Of a DNA stretch of 43,447 nt, positions 16,088 through 24,512 are shown in pieces. Source of the DNA: an uncultured Candidatus Planktophila sp. (GTDB lineage: Bacteria; Actinomycetota; Actinomycetes; Nanopelagicales; Nanopelagicaceae); contig CALJUA010000079.1 of NCBI GenBank assembly GCA_937975715.1, positions 1 through 43,447 of the forward strand. Direction: 5' to 3'. The notes beneath the pieces are model-generated. The model made no database searches, had not been told where the DNA came from, and saw only the letters and a program-made list of their open reading frames with translations. The translations under genes were made by a program, and so were the position numbers. Every line of letters begins with the position of its first letter. The stretch's first letter is position 1.

Positions 16088-17700
16088 TGAAGCTACTTGC
16101 CCCTGCTCCCGGATGGACTGCAACTGCAGATGTCATCGTGGTTGGCTCTGGAATCGCAGGCCTTACAACTGCGCTGCAATGCCGCACATACGGATTATCT
16201 GTTCTCCTCGTAACAAAAGCACGGGTCGACGAAGGATCTACAAAGTGGGCACAAGGCGGTATCGCTGCAGCACTCGGTGAAGGAGACTCACCAGAAGAGC
16301 ATTTAACAGATACTTTAGAAGCAGGTGCAGGTCTCTGTGACGTTTCAGCTGTACGCGTGCTTGTTACAGAAGGACCAGAAGCAGTTCGTAAGTTAATCGA
16401 ACGTGGTGCGAAATTCGATACTGAAGCATCAGGTGAAATCTCTCTTACTCGCGAAGGCGGTCACCACCGCAATCGCATTATTCACGCAGGTGGAGATGCA
16501 ACAGGCGCTGAGGTATCTCGCGCACTTCTTGCCGCAGTAACGCAAGATCCAGAAATTGAAGTAGTCGAGCACGCACTTGTCCTTGATGCGCTAAAAGATC
16601 AAGATGGCGAAGTATGTGGAGTCACTCTCCACGTTATCGGCGCAGGTAGCCGGGACGGAGTAGGTCGTGCACTTGGCAAAGCAGTTGTTCTTGCTACAGG
16701 TGGGCTAGGTCAGGTATTTGCTCAGACAACTAATCCTTCAGTATCAACTGGAGACGGCGTTGCGCTTGCTCTCCGTGCAGGCGCAAAAGTTGCCGACGTT
16801 GAATTTATCCAGTTCCACCCGACTGTGTTGTGGCTAGGCGATAACTCTCAAGGACAGCAGCCACTTATTAGTGAAGCGGTTCGCGGAGAAGGTGCTTATC
16901 TTCTCGATGACAAGGGCAATCGATTTATGCAAGGTGTCCATCCGATGGCAGAGCTGGCACCGCGCGATGTCGTTGCAATCGCAAGTATGCGTGTGATGAA
17001 TGAGACTGGCGCTCACCACGTCTGGCTTGATGTTCGACATATTGAAGGTTTTGAGAAGCGATTCCCAACAATTTACGCATCCTGCATCGCTAACAACATC
17101 GACCCTATGAAAGAGCTGATTCCAGTTGCTCCTGCCTCTCATTACGCATCTGGTGGTGTTCGTGTAGATCTCAACGGTCGCACCAGCGTTGCTGGCCTCT
17201 ATGCATGCGGGGAAACAGCCTGTTCAGGGGTTCATGGAGCTAATCGTCTGGCATCTAACTCATTGCTGGAAGGTCTGGTCTTTAGCGCACGTATTGCTGC
17301 AGATATCGCAGCGCATACTCCAGAGCCAGGTGCACCGGTTGAAAACGCATCTCGGGAGATTCTCCTTGACCCATCTGTGCGCGCCAATATTCAAGCGAGC
17401 ATGAGTCGCGGTGCGGGCGTTCTTCGCTCCTCTGACTCATTGTTAAAGACAAGTGCCGACCTCACGCGAATTGAAGATCGTCGGAGCACCGAACCATGTG
17501 TCGAAGCATGGGAAGCAACTAACCTCTTCCAATTGGCGCAAGCAATTCTTAAGGCAGCGTTGATTCGCCAAGAGACTCGTGGTTCGCACTGGCGGGAAGA
17601 TTTCCCAGAGACAAGTGATCTCTGGCGCAAGCGCATTATTCAACAATTAGATCAAACCGGATCGTGGACAACCGGTTACCAAGAGGTGAGCAACTCATGA
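16087..17700 (+). CDS. nadB: L-aspartate oxidase
   Basis: FAD enzyme oxidising L-aspartate to iminoaspartate, the first step of de novo NAD synthesis. The 537-residue protein has the Rossmann FAD motif VVGSGIAGLTTAL near residue 18, STKWAQGGIAAALG, EGGHHRNRIIHAGGDATG with the active-site region around residues 125-145, EFIQFHPT near 240, and the C-terminal FAD-binding segment CGETACSGVHGANRLASNSLLEGLVF, which distinguishes this family and succinate dehydrogenase flavoproteins. The partner quinolinate synthase gene nadA is not in the window. The end overlaps nadC in ATGA. Confidence 0.95.
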   Translation: MKLLAPAPGWTATADVIVVGSGIAGLTTALQCRTYGLSVLLVTKARVDEGSTKWAQGGIAAALGEGDSPEEHLTDTLEAGAGLCDVSAVRVLVTEGPEAVRKLIERGAKFDTEASGEISLTREGGHHRNRIIHAGGDATGAEVSRALLAAVTQDPEIEVVEHALVLDALKDQDGEVCGVTLHVIGAGSRDGVGRALGKAVVLATGGLGQVFAQTTNPSVSTGDGVALALRAGAKVADVEFIQFHPTVLWLGDNSQGQQPLISEAVRGEGAYLLDDKGNRFMQGVHPMAELAPRDVVAIASMRVMNETGAHHVWLDVRHIEGFEKRFPTIYASCIANNIDPMKELIPVAPASHYASGGVRVDLNGRTSVAGLYACGETACSGVHGANRLASNSLLEGLVFSARIAADIAAHTPEPGAPVENASREILLDPSVRANIQASMSRGAGVLRSSDSLLKTSADLTRIEDRRSTEPCVEAWEATNLFQLAQAILKAALIRQETRGSHWREDFPETSDLWRKRIIQQLDQTGSWTTGYQEVSNS

Positions 17701-18521
17701 TCGATAAGAATCTCATTGCACTTGCTCTCGCAGAAGATTTGCAAGGGGGAGAAGATGTCACCTCAGTCTCCACAATCGCACCTGATTCAGTGAGTACTGC
17801 AGATTTCACAGCGCGCAAGAGTGGGGTTCTTGCCGGAATCGAGATGGTTGAGGCGACTCTCAAAGAAGTTGGCCTTACAAATATTGTTATCCATAAGAAA
17901 GATGGAGATCGGATTTCAGAGGGCGACGTTCTTCTGACAGTCAGTGGCAACACTCGTGCGATTCTCCTTGCAGAACGAACTGCTCTTAACTTTGTAGGTC
18001 ACCTCAGTGGAATCGCGAGTGAAACATCGAAGTGGGTTACAGCTGTGGCAGGCACCAAATGCAAAGTGCGCGATACTCGCAAGACAACACCTGGATATCG
18101 CCAACTTGAAAAGTACGCGGTTCGCATGGGTGGCGGAACAAATCATCGTATGTCTCTGGCCGATGCAGCACTTATTAAAGATAATCACATTGCAGCGGCC
18201 GGTGGCGTATCGCAAGCCTTTTCCGCTGTCCGTAGCGCATTCCCTTCGGCGCCAATTGAGATTGAGGTCGATACTCTCGATCAGCTGCGTGAAGTCCTGC
18301 CCTTAAAACCTGACTTGGTACTTCTCGACAATATGTCTCCTGCAATGTGTGCAGAGGCAGTCGCACTTGTTGCGGGCGCAACACCTCTTGAAGCATCAGG
18401 TGGAATAACTCTCAACAACGCAAAGGCATATGCGGATTCAGGAGTGGATTTCATCGCCATTGGAGCGCTGACTCATAGCGCAGCGGTACTTGATATTGGT
18501 CTAGATCTAAGAGCGGAGTAG
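17697..18521 (+). CDS. nadC: Nicotinate-nucleotide pyrophosphorylase (quinolinate phosphoribosyltransferase)
   Basis: Converts quinolinate and PRPP to nicotinate mononucleotide with loss of CO2. 274 residues from the ATG at 17697, which overlaps the nadB stop; a longer frame starting at 17664 lies inside nadB and adds nothing conserved. Motifs: ALAEDLQGGEDVTS near the start, ARKSGVLAGIEM, VRDTRKTTPGYRQLEKYAVRMGG (around residues 125-147), HRMSLADAALIKDNH, IEVDTLDQL, LLDNM and EASGGI, all substrate-binding barrel loops. coaX begins two bases after its stop. Confidence 0.95.
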   Translation: MIDKNLIALALAEDLQGGEDVTSVSTIAPDSVSTADFTARKSGVLAGIEMVEATLKEVGLTNIVIHKKDGDRISEGDVLLTVSGNTRAILLAERTALNFVGHLSGIASETSKWVTAVAGTKCKVRDTRKTTPGYRQLEKYAVRMGGGTNHRMSLADAALIKDNHIAAAGGVSQAFSAVRSAFPSAPIEIEVDTLDQLREVLPLKPDLVLLDNMSPAMCAEAVALVAGATPLEASGGITLNNAKAYADSGVDFIAIGALTHSAAVLDIGLDLRAE

Positions 18522-18523
18522 CG

Positions 18524-19288
18524 ATGTTATTAACAGTCGATGTAGGAAATACAAATACAGTCCTTGGGATCTTTGAGGATAAAGAGCTCATCAAATCCTG
18601 GCGAGTGAAGACTGACCCACGTACAACGGCAGATGAATTGTGGCTTCAATTTAGCGCCCTCGTCAGCGGATACACATTGACAGGTCTTTCTATCTGTTCG
18701 ACCGTTCCAGCAACATTGCGCGAACTTCGCACAATGATAAATACATATTTTGCAGAGCTTCCCACGACAATCGTTGAACCCGGCACAAAGACCGGCGTAC
18801 AACTTCTGGTAGATAACCCAAAGGAGATCGGTGCAGATCGCATCGTCAATACTTTGGCAGCGCACACTCTCTATGGCGGTCCTGCAATCGTCGTTGATTT
18901 CGGTACTTCAACAAATCTCGATGTTGTATCTCCTAAGGGTGAATTTCTCGGTGGCTCACTTGCTCCAGGCATTGAAATCTCAGTAGATGCACTGGCATCT
19001 CGTGCAGCACAGCTTCGCAAAGTAGAACTCATTCGCCCCAAATCAGTAATCGGTAAAAATACTGTGGAGGCTCTTCAATCAGGAACTATCTTTGGATTTG
19101 CAGGTCAGGTTGATGGACTTGTCGATCGCATTACTGCAGAGCTCGCTCAAGATTATGATGAAGCCCCAACTGTCATTGCGACCGGAGGTCTTGCTCCGCT
19201 GATTATTGGAGTTGCTGAAACTATCGATGAATATGAGCCAGATTTAACTCTTATTGGCCTACGTCTTATCCATGAGAAGAACCAATAG
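18524..19288 (+). CDS. coaX: Type III pantothenate kinase
   Basis: Phosphorylates pantothenate at the start of CoA synthesis; CoaX enzymes need a monovalent cation and escape feedback by CoA. 254 residues of the ASKHA fold: phosphate-1 motif LTVDVGNTNTVLGIF at residues 3-17, phosphate-2 VVDFGTSTNLDVV near residue 125, FLGGSLAPGI near 145, and the adenosine motif ATGGLAPLI near 220. Being downstream of panC, it links pantothenate synthesis directly to CoA synthesis in one transcription unit. Confidence 0.94.
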   Translation: MLLTVDVGNTNTVLGIFEDKELIKSWRVKTDPRTTADELWLQFSALVSGYTLTGLSICSTVPATLRELRTMINTYFAELPTTIVEPGTKTGVQLLVDNPKEIGADRIVNTLAAHTLYGGPAIVVDFGTSTNLDVVSPKGEFLGGSLAPGIEISVDALASRAAQLRKVELIRPKSVIGKNTVEALQSGTIFGFAGQVDGLVDRITAELAQDYDEAPTVIATGGLAPLIIGVAETIDEYEPDLTLIGLRLIHEKNQ

Positions 19289-19298
19289 CCTTAAAAGG

Positions 19299-19313
19299 TA
19301 GACTCTGCGCACT
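19299..19313 (+). promoter_or_regulatory. Promoter of lysS with very short leader
   Basis: TAGACT at 19299-19304, then nine bases to ATG 19314. The transcript would start at about 19311, leaving a 0-3 nt leader. No ribosome-binding site is visible. Confidence 0.5.
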
Positions 19314-20822
19314 ATGACGACTGAAAATACGCCTGCAATCGAAGACGATCTACCTGAGCAGCTCCGCATTCGCCGCGAGAAGCGCGCTGGGCTGATCGAA
19401 AAGGGCGTTGAGCCTTACCCAGTCGCAGTCGACCGCACTAAATCTCTCAAGGAGATTCGCGAGAAGTACACAGACCTAGAAATCGACGTTGCCACAGGCG
19501 ATATTGAATCTCTCACCGGGCGAATCATCTTTAAGCGCGATACCGGCAAACTCTGCTTCGCAACTCTTCGTGAAGGCGATGGCACTGAACTTCAGGCGAT
19601 GTTCTCTTTGGACAAGGTCGGCCAAGAGGCACTTGATGCATGGAAGTCAGATATCGATCTAGGCGACATCGTCAGCGTTACCGGCGAAATCATTACTTCA
19701 AAGCGTGGCGAGCTATCTATCCTCGCGAACTCTTGGAAGCTTGCAGCGAAATCTCTACGTCCATTGCCTAACGATCACAAGCCGATGTCAGAAGACACTC
19801 GCGTTCGTATGCGTTATGTAGATTTGATTGTTCGCCCAGAAGCTCGTGCAACAGCACGTATGCGCCCACAGGTGATGCGTTCATTGCGCGATACCTTTAA
19901 TAGTTATGACTTCATCGAAGTTGAGACACCAATGCTTCAGGTGATGCATGGTGGAGCAGCGGCTCGTCCCTTTAAGACTTTCTCTAATGCATACGACATA
20001 GATCTTTACATGCGTATTGCACCAGAGCTCTTCTTGAAGCGTTGTGTTGTCGGTGGTATCGAGCGCGTCTTTGAAATCAACCGTAACTTCCGCAATGAAG
20101 GCGCTGATTCATCTCACTCACCAGAGTTTGCAATGGTTGAGTCATATATGTCTTATGGCGATTGGCGATCAATCGCAGATGTCACTCGCACTTTGATTCA
20201 AAACGCAGCGCTAGCCGTTTCAGGTTCACATGTCGTCACGCATGCTGATGGTTCACAGAAGGACCTCGGCGGAACATGGCGCGAAATATCCTTATATGAC
20301 GCTATCTCGGAGGGCGTCGGCGAGACTGTTACTGCGCTGACACCGTATGCGGACCTGAAGAAGTATGCAGAGAAGCTCGGCATGAAGATTGATCCAAAGT
20401 GGGTTACTGGAAAGCTTGCTGAAGAAATCTTCGAGCACGTTGCATCCGATCAATTAATCGAGCCAACATTTGTTATGGGTTATCCAGTTGATACTTCTCC
20501 GCTTGTGCGCGCCCACCGCGAAATACCTGGAGTTGTTGAGAAGTGGGACCTCTACGTCGATGGATTTGAACTTGCAACAGGTTACTCTGAACTTATCGAC
20601 CCAGTTATTCAACGCGAGCGTCTTGTAGAGCAAGCACAGCTCGGTGCAAAGGGCGACCTCGAAGCGATGCAGGTGGATGAAGACTTCTTACGCGCAATGG
20701 AATTCGGAATGCCTCCAATGGGTGGCATGGGTATGGGCGTTGATCGATTGCTCATGGCGCTTACCGGACTTGGTATTCGCGAAACAATCTTGTTCCCATT
20801 GGTAAAGCCTGAGGTCGAATAA
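19314..20822 (+). CDS. lysS: Lysyl-tRNA synthetase (class II)
   Basis: Charges tRNA-Lys. The 502-residue protein has the N-terminal OB-fold anticodon domain (to ~150, including LTGRIIFKRDTGKLCFATLREG) and the class II catalytic core. Motif 2 is FEINRNFRNEGADSSHSPEF near residue 245 and motif 3 is GGMGMGVDRLLMAL near the C-terminus. QVMHGGAAARPFKTFSN and PTFVMGYPVDTSPL form the lysine pocket. It stands apart from coaX by 25 bp holding its own promoter. argA follows after five bases. Confidence 0.96.
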   Translation: MTTENTPAIEDDLPEQLRIRREKRAGLIEKGVEPYPVAVDRTKSLKEIREKYTDLEIDVATGDIESLTGRIIFKRDTGKLCFATLREGDGTELQAMFSLDKVGQEALDAWKSDIDLGDIVSVTGEIITSKRGELSILANSWKLAAKSLRPLPNDHKPMSEDTRVRMRYVDLIVRPEARATARMRPQVMRSLRDTFNSYDFIEVETPMLQVMHGGAAARPFKTFSNAYDIDLYMRIAPELFLKRCVVGGIERVFEINRNFRNEGADSSHSPEFAMVESYMSYGDWRSIADVTRTLIQNAALAVSGSHVVTHADGSQKDLGGTWREISLYDAISEGVGETVTALTPYADLKKYAEKLGMKIDPKWVTGKLAEEIFEHVASDQLIEPTFVMGYPVDTSPLVRAHREIPGVVEKWDLYVDGFELATGYSELIDPVIQRERLVEQAQLGAKGDLEAMQVDEDFLRAMEFGMPPMGGMGMGVDRLLMALTGLGIRETILFPLVKPEVE

Positions 20823-20827
20823 CCACC

Positions 20828-21322
20828 ATGATTGAGATTCGTCCAGCACGCACATCAGATATCAAAGGCATTCGCGCACTTATCGATGCCTTTGCTCTGC
20901 AACGTCGCTTGCTCAATAAAGAGACGGTAACTCTCTACGAATCTGTTCAAGAATTTACAGTTGCAGTTGAAGATGGCGTTGTTGTTGGCTGCGGCGCACT
21001 GCACATCTTGTGGGAGGACCTTGCGGAAGTTCGCACGGTTGCAGTTGCAGAACATCTGCATGGCAAAGGCGTAGGCCGAAAGATTCTTGAAGCAATTATC
21101 GCTCGCGCAAAGATCATCGGTGTCGAGCGCATCTTCTGCCTCACTTTTGAGACCGAATTCTTTGGCAGCCTTGGCTTTAAAGAGATTCAAGGGACCCCGG
21201 TCGAGCCCGAGGTATATGCAGAGCTGCTTCGCTCTTACGATGCCGGTGTGGCTGAGTTCTTGGATCTTGAATCCGTGAAGCCAAATACCCTCGGCAATAC
21301 CCGAATGCTCCTCAACCTCTAG
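20828..21322 (+). CDS. argA: N-acetylglutamate synthase-like GNAT acetyltransferase
   Basis: GNAT-fold acetyltransferase of 164 residues. It resembles the short actinobacterial amino-acid N-acetyltransferase (type of M. tuberculosis Rv2747), which acetylates glutamate to begin arginine synthesis. IRPARTSDIKGIRALID opens the fold; the acetyl-CoA loop is VAEHLHGKGVGRKIL near residue 75-90; FGSLGFKEIQ closes it. The C-terminal tail with YDAGVAEFLDLESVKPNTLGNTRM (split here across about residues 136-162) is what points to this subfamily rather than a generic GNAT. It lacks the amino-acid kinase domain of E. coli ArgA. No other arg genes are in the window. Confidence 0.75.
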   Translation: MIEIRPARTSDIKGIRALIDAFALQRRLLNKETVTLYESVQEFTVAVEDGVVVGCGALHILWEDLAEVRTVAVAEHLHGKGVGRKILEAIIARAKIIGVERIFCLTFETEFFGSLGFKEIQGTPVEPEVYAELLRSYDAGVAEFLDLESVKPNTLGNTRMLLNL

Positions 21323-21356
21323 TCAGAGGCGGGAATATCGGCCCCATATTTGGGGT
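21316..21356 (+). terminator. Two small tandem hairpins after argA
   Basis: CCTCT-AGTC-AGAGG (21316-21329) spans the argA stop, and CCCCA-TATT-TGGGG (21342-21355) follows, then TTCTATC. Stems are only 5 bp and the T-run is weak. This is the likeliest place for the long tilS-argA block to end. Confidence 0.4.
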
Positions 21357-21378
21357 TCTATCAGCGTATAAAGCTCGC

Positions 21379-21434
21379 CTCGCGCCTGCATAGGTGCGGG
21401 CGATAGGCTTACGCGAGTTCCACTGTAGAAGGAG
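21379..21434 (+). promoter_or_regulatory. clpC promoter region with dyad and RBS
   Basis: An inverted repeat at 21379-21400 (CGCGCCT-GCAT-AGGTGCG core, extended by two pairs) lies just upstream of a TAGGCT -10 (21404-21409), that is, across the -35 position. AAGGAG (21429-21434) is a strong ribosome-binding site for ATG 21440, so unlike many genes here clpC has a conventional leader. I could not fit the dyad to the ClgR or HAIR operator consensus. Confidence 0.45.
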
Positions 21435-21439
21435 ATGCC

Positions 21440-23941
21440 ATGTTTGAGCGCTTTACCGATCGAGCCCGCCGCGTTGTTGTCTTGGCGCAAGAAGAGGCAC
21501 GCATGCTCAACCACAATTACATCGGCACAGAGCACATCCTCCTCGGCCTCATCCACGAAGGTGAAGGCGTTGCAGCCAAGGCTCTCGAATCCATGGGCAC
21601 ATCACTCGATGCCGTTCGTGCACAGGTGGAAGAGATCATCGGCCAAGGCCAGCAGGCACCTAGCGGACATATCCCTTTTACTCCTCGCGCAAAGAAAGTT
21701 CTCGAGCTCTCACTTCGTGAAGCTCTTCAACTTGGCCACAATTACATCGGCACCGAACATATTCTCCTTGGACTCATCCGGGAAGGTGAAGGCGTTGCAG
21801 CACAGGTTCTCGTAAAGCTCGGCGCAGATCTCAATCGCGTTCGTTCGACTGTCATTCAACTTCTCTCTGGCTACCAGGGTAAGGAAGCTGTTACCCAAGG
21901 CGGACCTGCAGAAGGAACTCCCTCAACATCTTTGGTACTCGATCAATTCGGTCGCAACCTCACCGTTGCAGCACGTGAAGGAAAACTTGATCCAGTCATC
22001 GGTCGCGATAACGAAATCGAACGTGTGATGCAGGTTCTTTCCCGTCGCACAAAGAACAACCCAGTACTCATCGGTGAGCCAGGTGTAGGTAAGACTGCAG
22101 TTGTTGAAGGTCTTGCACAGGCAATTGCAAAGAACGATGTCCCAGAGACTTTGAAAGATAAGCAGCTCTACTCACTCGACCTCGGAGCACTTGTTGCTGG
22201 TTCACGTTACCGCGGAGATTTCGAAGAGCGCTTGAAGAAAGTTCTTAAAGAGATTAAGACTCGTGGCGACATCATCATCTTTATCGATGAGATTCACACT
22301 CTTGTTGGCGCAGGAGCTGCAGAAGGTGCAATTGATGCAGCGAGCATCTTGAAGCCAATGCTTGCTCGCGGCGAGCTCCAGACAATCGGCGCAACAACTC
22401 TTGACGAATACCGTAAGCACATTGAAAAAGATGCTGCGTTAGAGCGTCGTTTTCAGCCAATTCAGGTGAAAGAGCCATCAGTAGCTCACACCATCGAGAT
22501 TCTTAAAGGTCTTCGCGATCGCTACGAAACACACCACCGCGTATCTATTACCGACGGTGCACTAGCTGCAGCTGCAAACCTTGCAGACCGCTATATCTCA
22601 GATCGCTTCTTGCCAGATAAGGCAATCGACCTTATTGATGAAGCAGGTTCACGTCTTCGCATCCAGCGTATGACCGCTCCTGCCGAGCTCCGTGAATTCG
22701 ATACGAAGATTGCTGAAGCGCGTAAGGCTAAGGAATCTGCAATCGATGCACAGGATTTTGAAGGTGCTGCAGCGCTTCGCGATACAGAGAAGACTCTTAT
22801 CGCTGAGAAGAACGAAGCGGAGAAGAATTGGAAGGCAACAGACCTCGATAAGGTCACTGAAGTTGATGAAGAACTCATCGCTCAGGTGCTATCAGCATCC
22901 ACTGGTATTCCAGTATTTAAATTAACTGAAGAAGAGACAGCACGACTTCTTCGCATGGAGGATGAACTCCACCGCCGCGTTATCGGACAGGATCAAGCAA
23001 TCAAGGCGCTGTCACAAGCAATTCGCCGTACCCGTGCAGGTCTTAAGGATCCAAAGCGTCCTGGTGGTTCATTTATCTTCGCTGGTCCATCTGGTGTTGG
23101 TAAGACAGAACTCTCCCGCACACTTGCCTCATTCTTATTTGGTGATGAGACAGCGCTTATCCAGTTGGATATGTCTGAGTACTCAGAGCGCCATACAGCT
23201 TCACGTCTATTCGGTGCACCTCCAGGATATGTCGGTTACGACGAAGGTGGACAGTTGACCGAGAAGGTACGTCGTCGTCCATTCTCAGTGGTTCTCTTCG
23301 ACGAAATCGAAAAGGCGCACCCAGATATCTTCAACTCACTTCTTCAGGTTCTTGAAGATGGCCGCCTCACAGATTCACAAGGTCGCACCGTCGACTTTAA
23401 GAACACAGTCATCATCATGACAACCAACCTCGGTACTCGCGATATCTCGAAGACTCTTGGTCTTGGATTCTCAGCAGCCGATGATGAGCTCGGTAATTAC
23501 GAGCGCATGAAGGGCAAGGTTGCCGACGAACTCAAGAGCCACTTCCGCCCTGAGTTCTTGAACCGTATCGATGATGTCATTGTCTTCCACCAGCTCAATA
23601 AGGAGCAGATCATTCAGATTGTCGATCTCATGGTCGCAAGCCTCGATGATCGCCTCAAGGCGAAAGATATGGGAATCGAGCTCACACAAGCTGCCAAGGA
23701 TCTCCTTGCAGAACGTGGTTACGACCCACTTCTAGGAGCCCGTCCACTTCGTCGCGTTATTCAGCGCGAGATTGAAGATGCTCTCTCAGAGCGCATCTTG
23801 TTCGGCGAGCTCAAGTCGGGTGAGATCATCGTCGTTGATGTTGAGGGCGAAGGCGCAGATGCGAAGTTCACATTTGTCGGCGCTCCAAAGGCGATGACTC
23901 CAGACTCTCCTGAAGATCTCGCAGACGCACCTACCGTTTAA
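21440..23941 (+). CDS. clpC: ATP-dependent Clp protease ATP-binding subunit ClpC
   Basis: HSP100 unfoldase feeding substrates to ClpP. The 833 residues contain two N-terminal ClpN repeats (both marked by NYIGTEHILLGLI, near residues 22 and 98), the first AAA module with Walker A GEPGVGKT at 212-219 and Walker B IIFIDEIHTLVGAG, a central UVR-containing coiled coil (~420-475), and the second AAA module with Walker A GPSGVGKT at 549-556 and SVVLFDEIEKAHPDIF. VGYDEGGQLTEKVRR belongs to the D2 pore region. Full family length, nothing missing. No lsr2 gene lies between lysS and clpC, unlike Mycobacterium or Streptomyces. The last 11 bp overlap the opposing gene. Confidence 0.96.
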   Translation: MFERFTDRARRVVVLAQEEARMLNHNYIGTEHILLGLIHEGEGVAAKALESMGTSLDAVRAQVEEIIGQGQQAPSGHIPFTPRAKKVLELSLREALQLGHNYIGTEHILLGLIREGEGVAAQVLVKLGADLNRVRSTVIQLLSGYQGKEAVTQGGPAEGTPSTSLVLDQFGRNLTVAAREGKLDPVIGRDNEIERVMQVLSRRTKNNPVLIGEPGVGKTAVVEGLAQAIAKNDVPETLKDKQLYSLDLGALVAGSRYRGDFEERLKKVLKEIKTRGDIIIFIDEIHTLVGAGAAEGAIDAASILKPMLARGELQTIGATTLDEYRKHIEKDAALERRFQPIQVKEPSVAHTIEILKGLRDRYETHHRVSITDGALAAAANLADRYISDRFLPDKAIDLIDEAGSRLRIQRMTAPAELREFDTKIAEARKAKESAIDAQDFEGAAALRDTEKTLIAEKNEAEKNWKATDLDKVTEVDEELIAQVLSASTGIPVFKLTEEETARLLRMEDELHRRVIGQDQAIKALSQAIRRTRAGLKDPKRPGGSFIFAGPSGVGKTELSRTLASFLFGDETALIQLDMSEYSERHTASRLFGAPPGYVGYDEGGQLTEKVRRRPFSVVLFDEIEKAHPDIFNSLLQVLEDGRLTDSQGRTVDFKNTVIIMTTNLGTRDISKTLGLGFSAADDELGNYERMKGKVADELKSHFRPEFLNRIDDVIVFHQLNKEQIIQIVDLMVASLDDRLKAKDMGIELTQAAKDLLAERGYDPLLGARPLRRVIQREIEDALSERILFGELKSGEIIVVDVEGEGADAKFTFVGAPKAMTPDSPEDLADAPTV

Positions 23942-24503
23942 ATCTAGATACCCTAGATTTCCAATCGATAGATCCAAGGGCAATTAGCCCTGCAATCATC
24001 ACGATTTGAACTCCGATTGCCCACGGGCTTCTCAGTTCGTGAATTAAGAGATCTCCGAAGTTAGTTGCCGCGATTGCTGCCGCTCCTGTGACATATGTTG
24101 AATACGAAATAGTACGACCTGCTGCAAATGCAATAAGTAAAGGTTGTAACTTCACCGTCTTCATCAATCCGGCAGCTTCAAAGAGCTGAGCAGATGAGAC
24201 AGGTGATACCAAGAACATCGCCAGCACGGCATAGCGTTTGGTGGAGTGATTGGTGAAGTAATGTCCCGCGTATTCCATGTTTTTCGAAAACTTTGTTGGA
24301 ACTAAGTGGGCAAATCTTCTGAAGTACCAAGCAAGGATAGCTCGGCCCGCGGTTGCGCTGAGGACTCCGAGAATGACGAGTGCCACAGGATTTGCATCGT
24401 AATGAAGAAGAAAGAAGACAAGTGCCATCCAGGTCGGTGGAGCAAATGCTGGCAGAGCATTCATAAAGATGATTGCTACAACTGCAACTAGATAAATCTC
24501 CAC
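23931..24503 (-). CDS. Integral membrane protein, unknown function (possible DedA/VTT-like)
   Basis: 190 residues with about five hydrophobic helices (3-30, 38-58, 88-112, 120-140, 158-178). Charged loops RRFAHLVPTKFSKNMEYAGHYF and the GRTISYSTYVTGA segment are the most distinctive parts. The general look of VTT/DedA-type small membrane proteins is present but the defining motifs are not clear, so I leave it unnamed. The GTG start at 24503 is nine bases after the mutY stop, suggesting co-transcription with radA-mutY. An internal ATG at about 24464 is a possible alternative. The 3' end overlaps clpC by 11 bp. Confidence 0.72.
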   Translation of the reverse strand: MEIYLVAVVAIIFMNALPAFAPPTWMALVFFLLHYDANPVALVILGVLSATAGRAILAWYFRRFAHLVPTKFSKNMEYAGHYFTNHSTKRYAVLAMFLVSPVSSAQLFEAAGLMKTVKLQPLLIAFAAGRTISYSTYVTGAAAIAATNFGDLLIHELRSPWAIGVQIVMIAGLIALGSIDWKSRVSRFKR

Positions 24504-24512
24504 TTAGGCACT

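Noticed and set aside
21370..21410. ClgR operator before clpC
   Set aside because: The dyad spacing and half-sites do not match the CGC-N5-GCG core of the actinobacterial ClgR motif.
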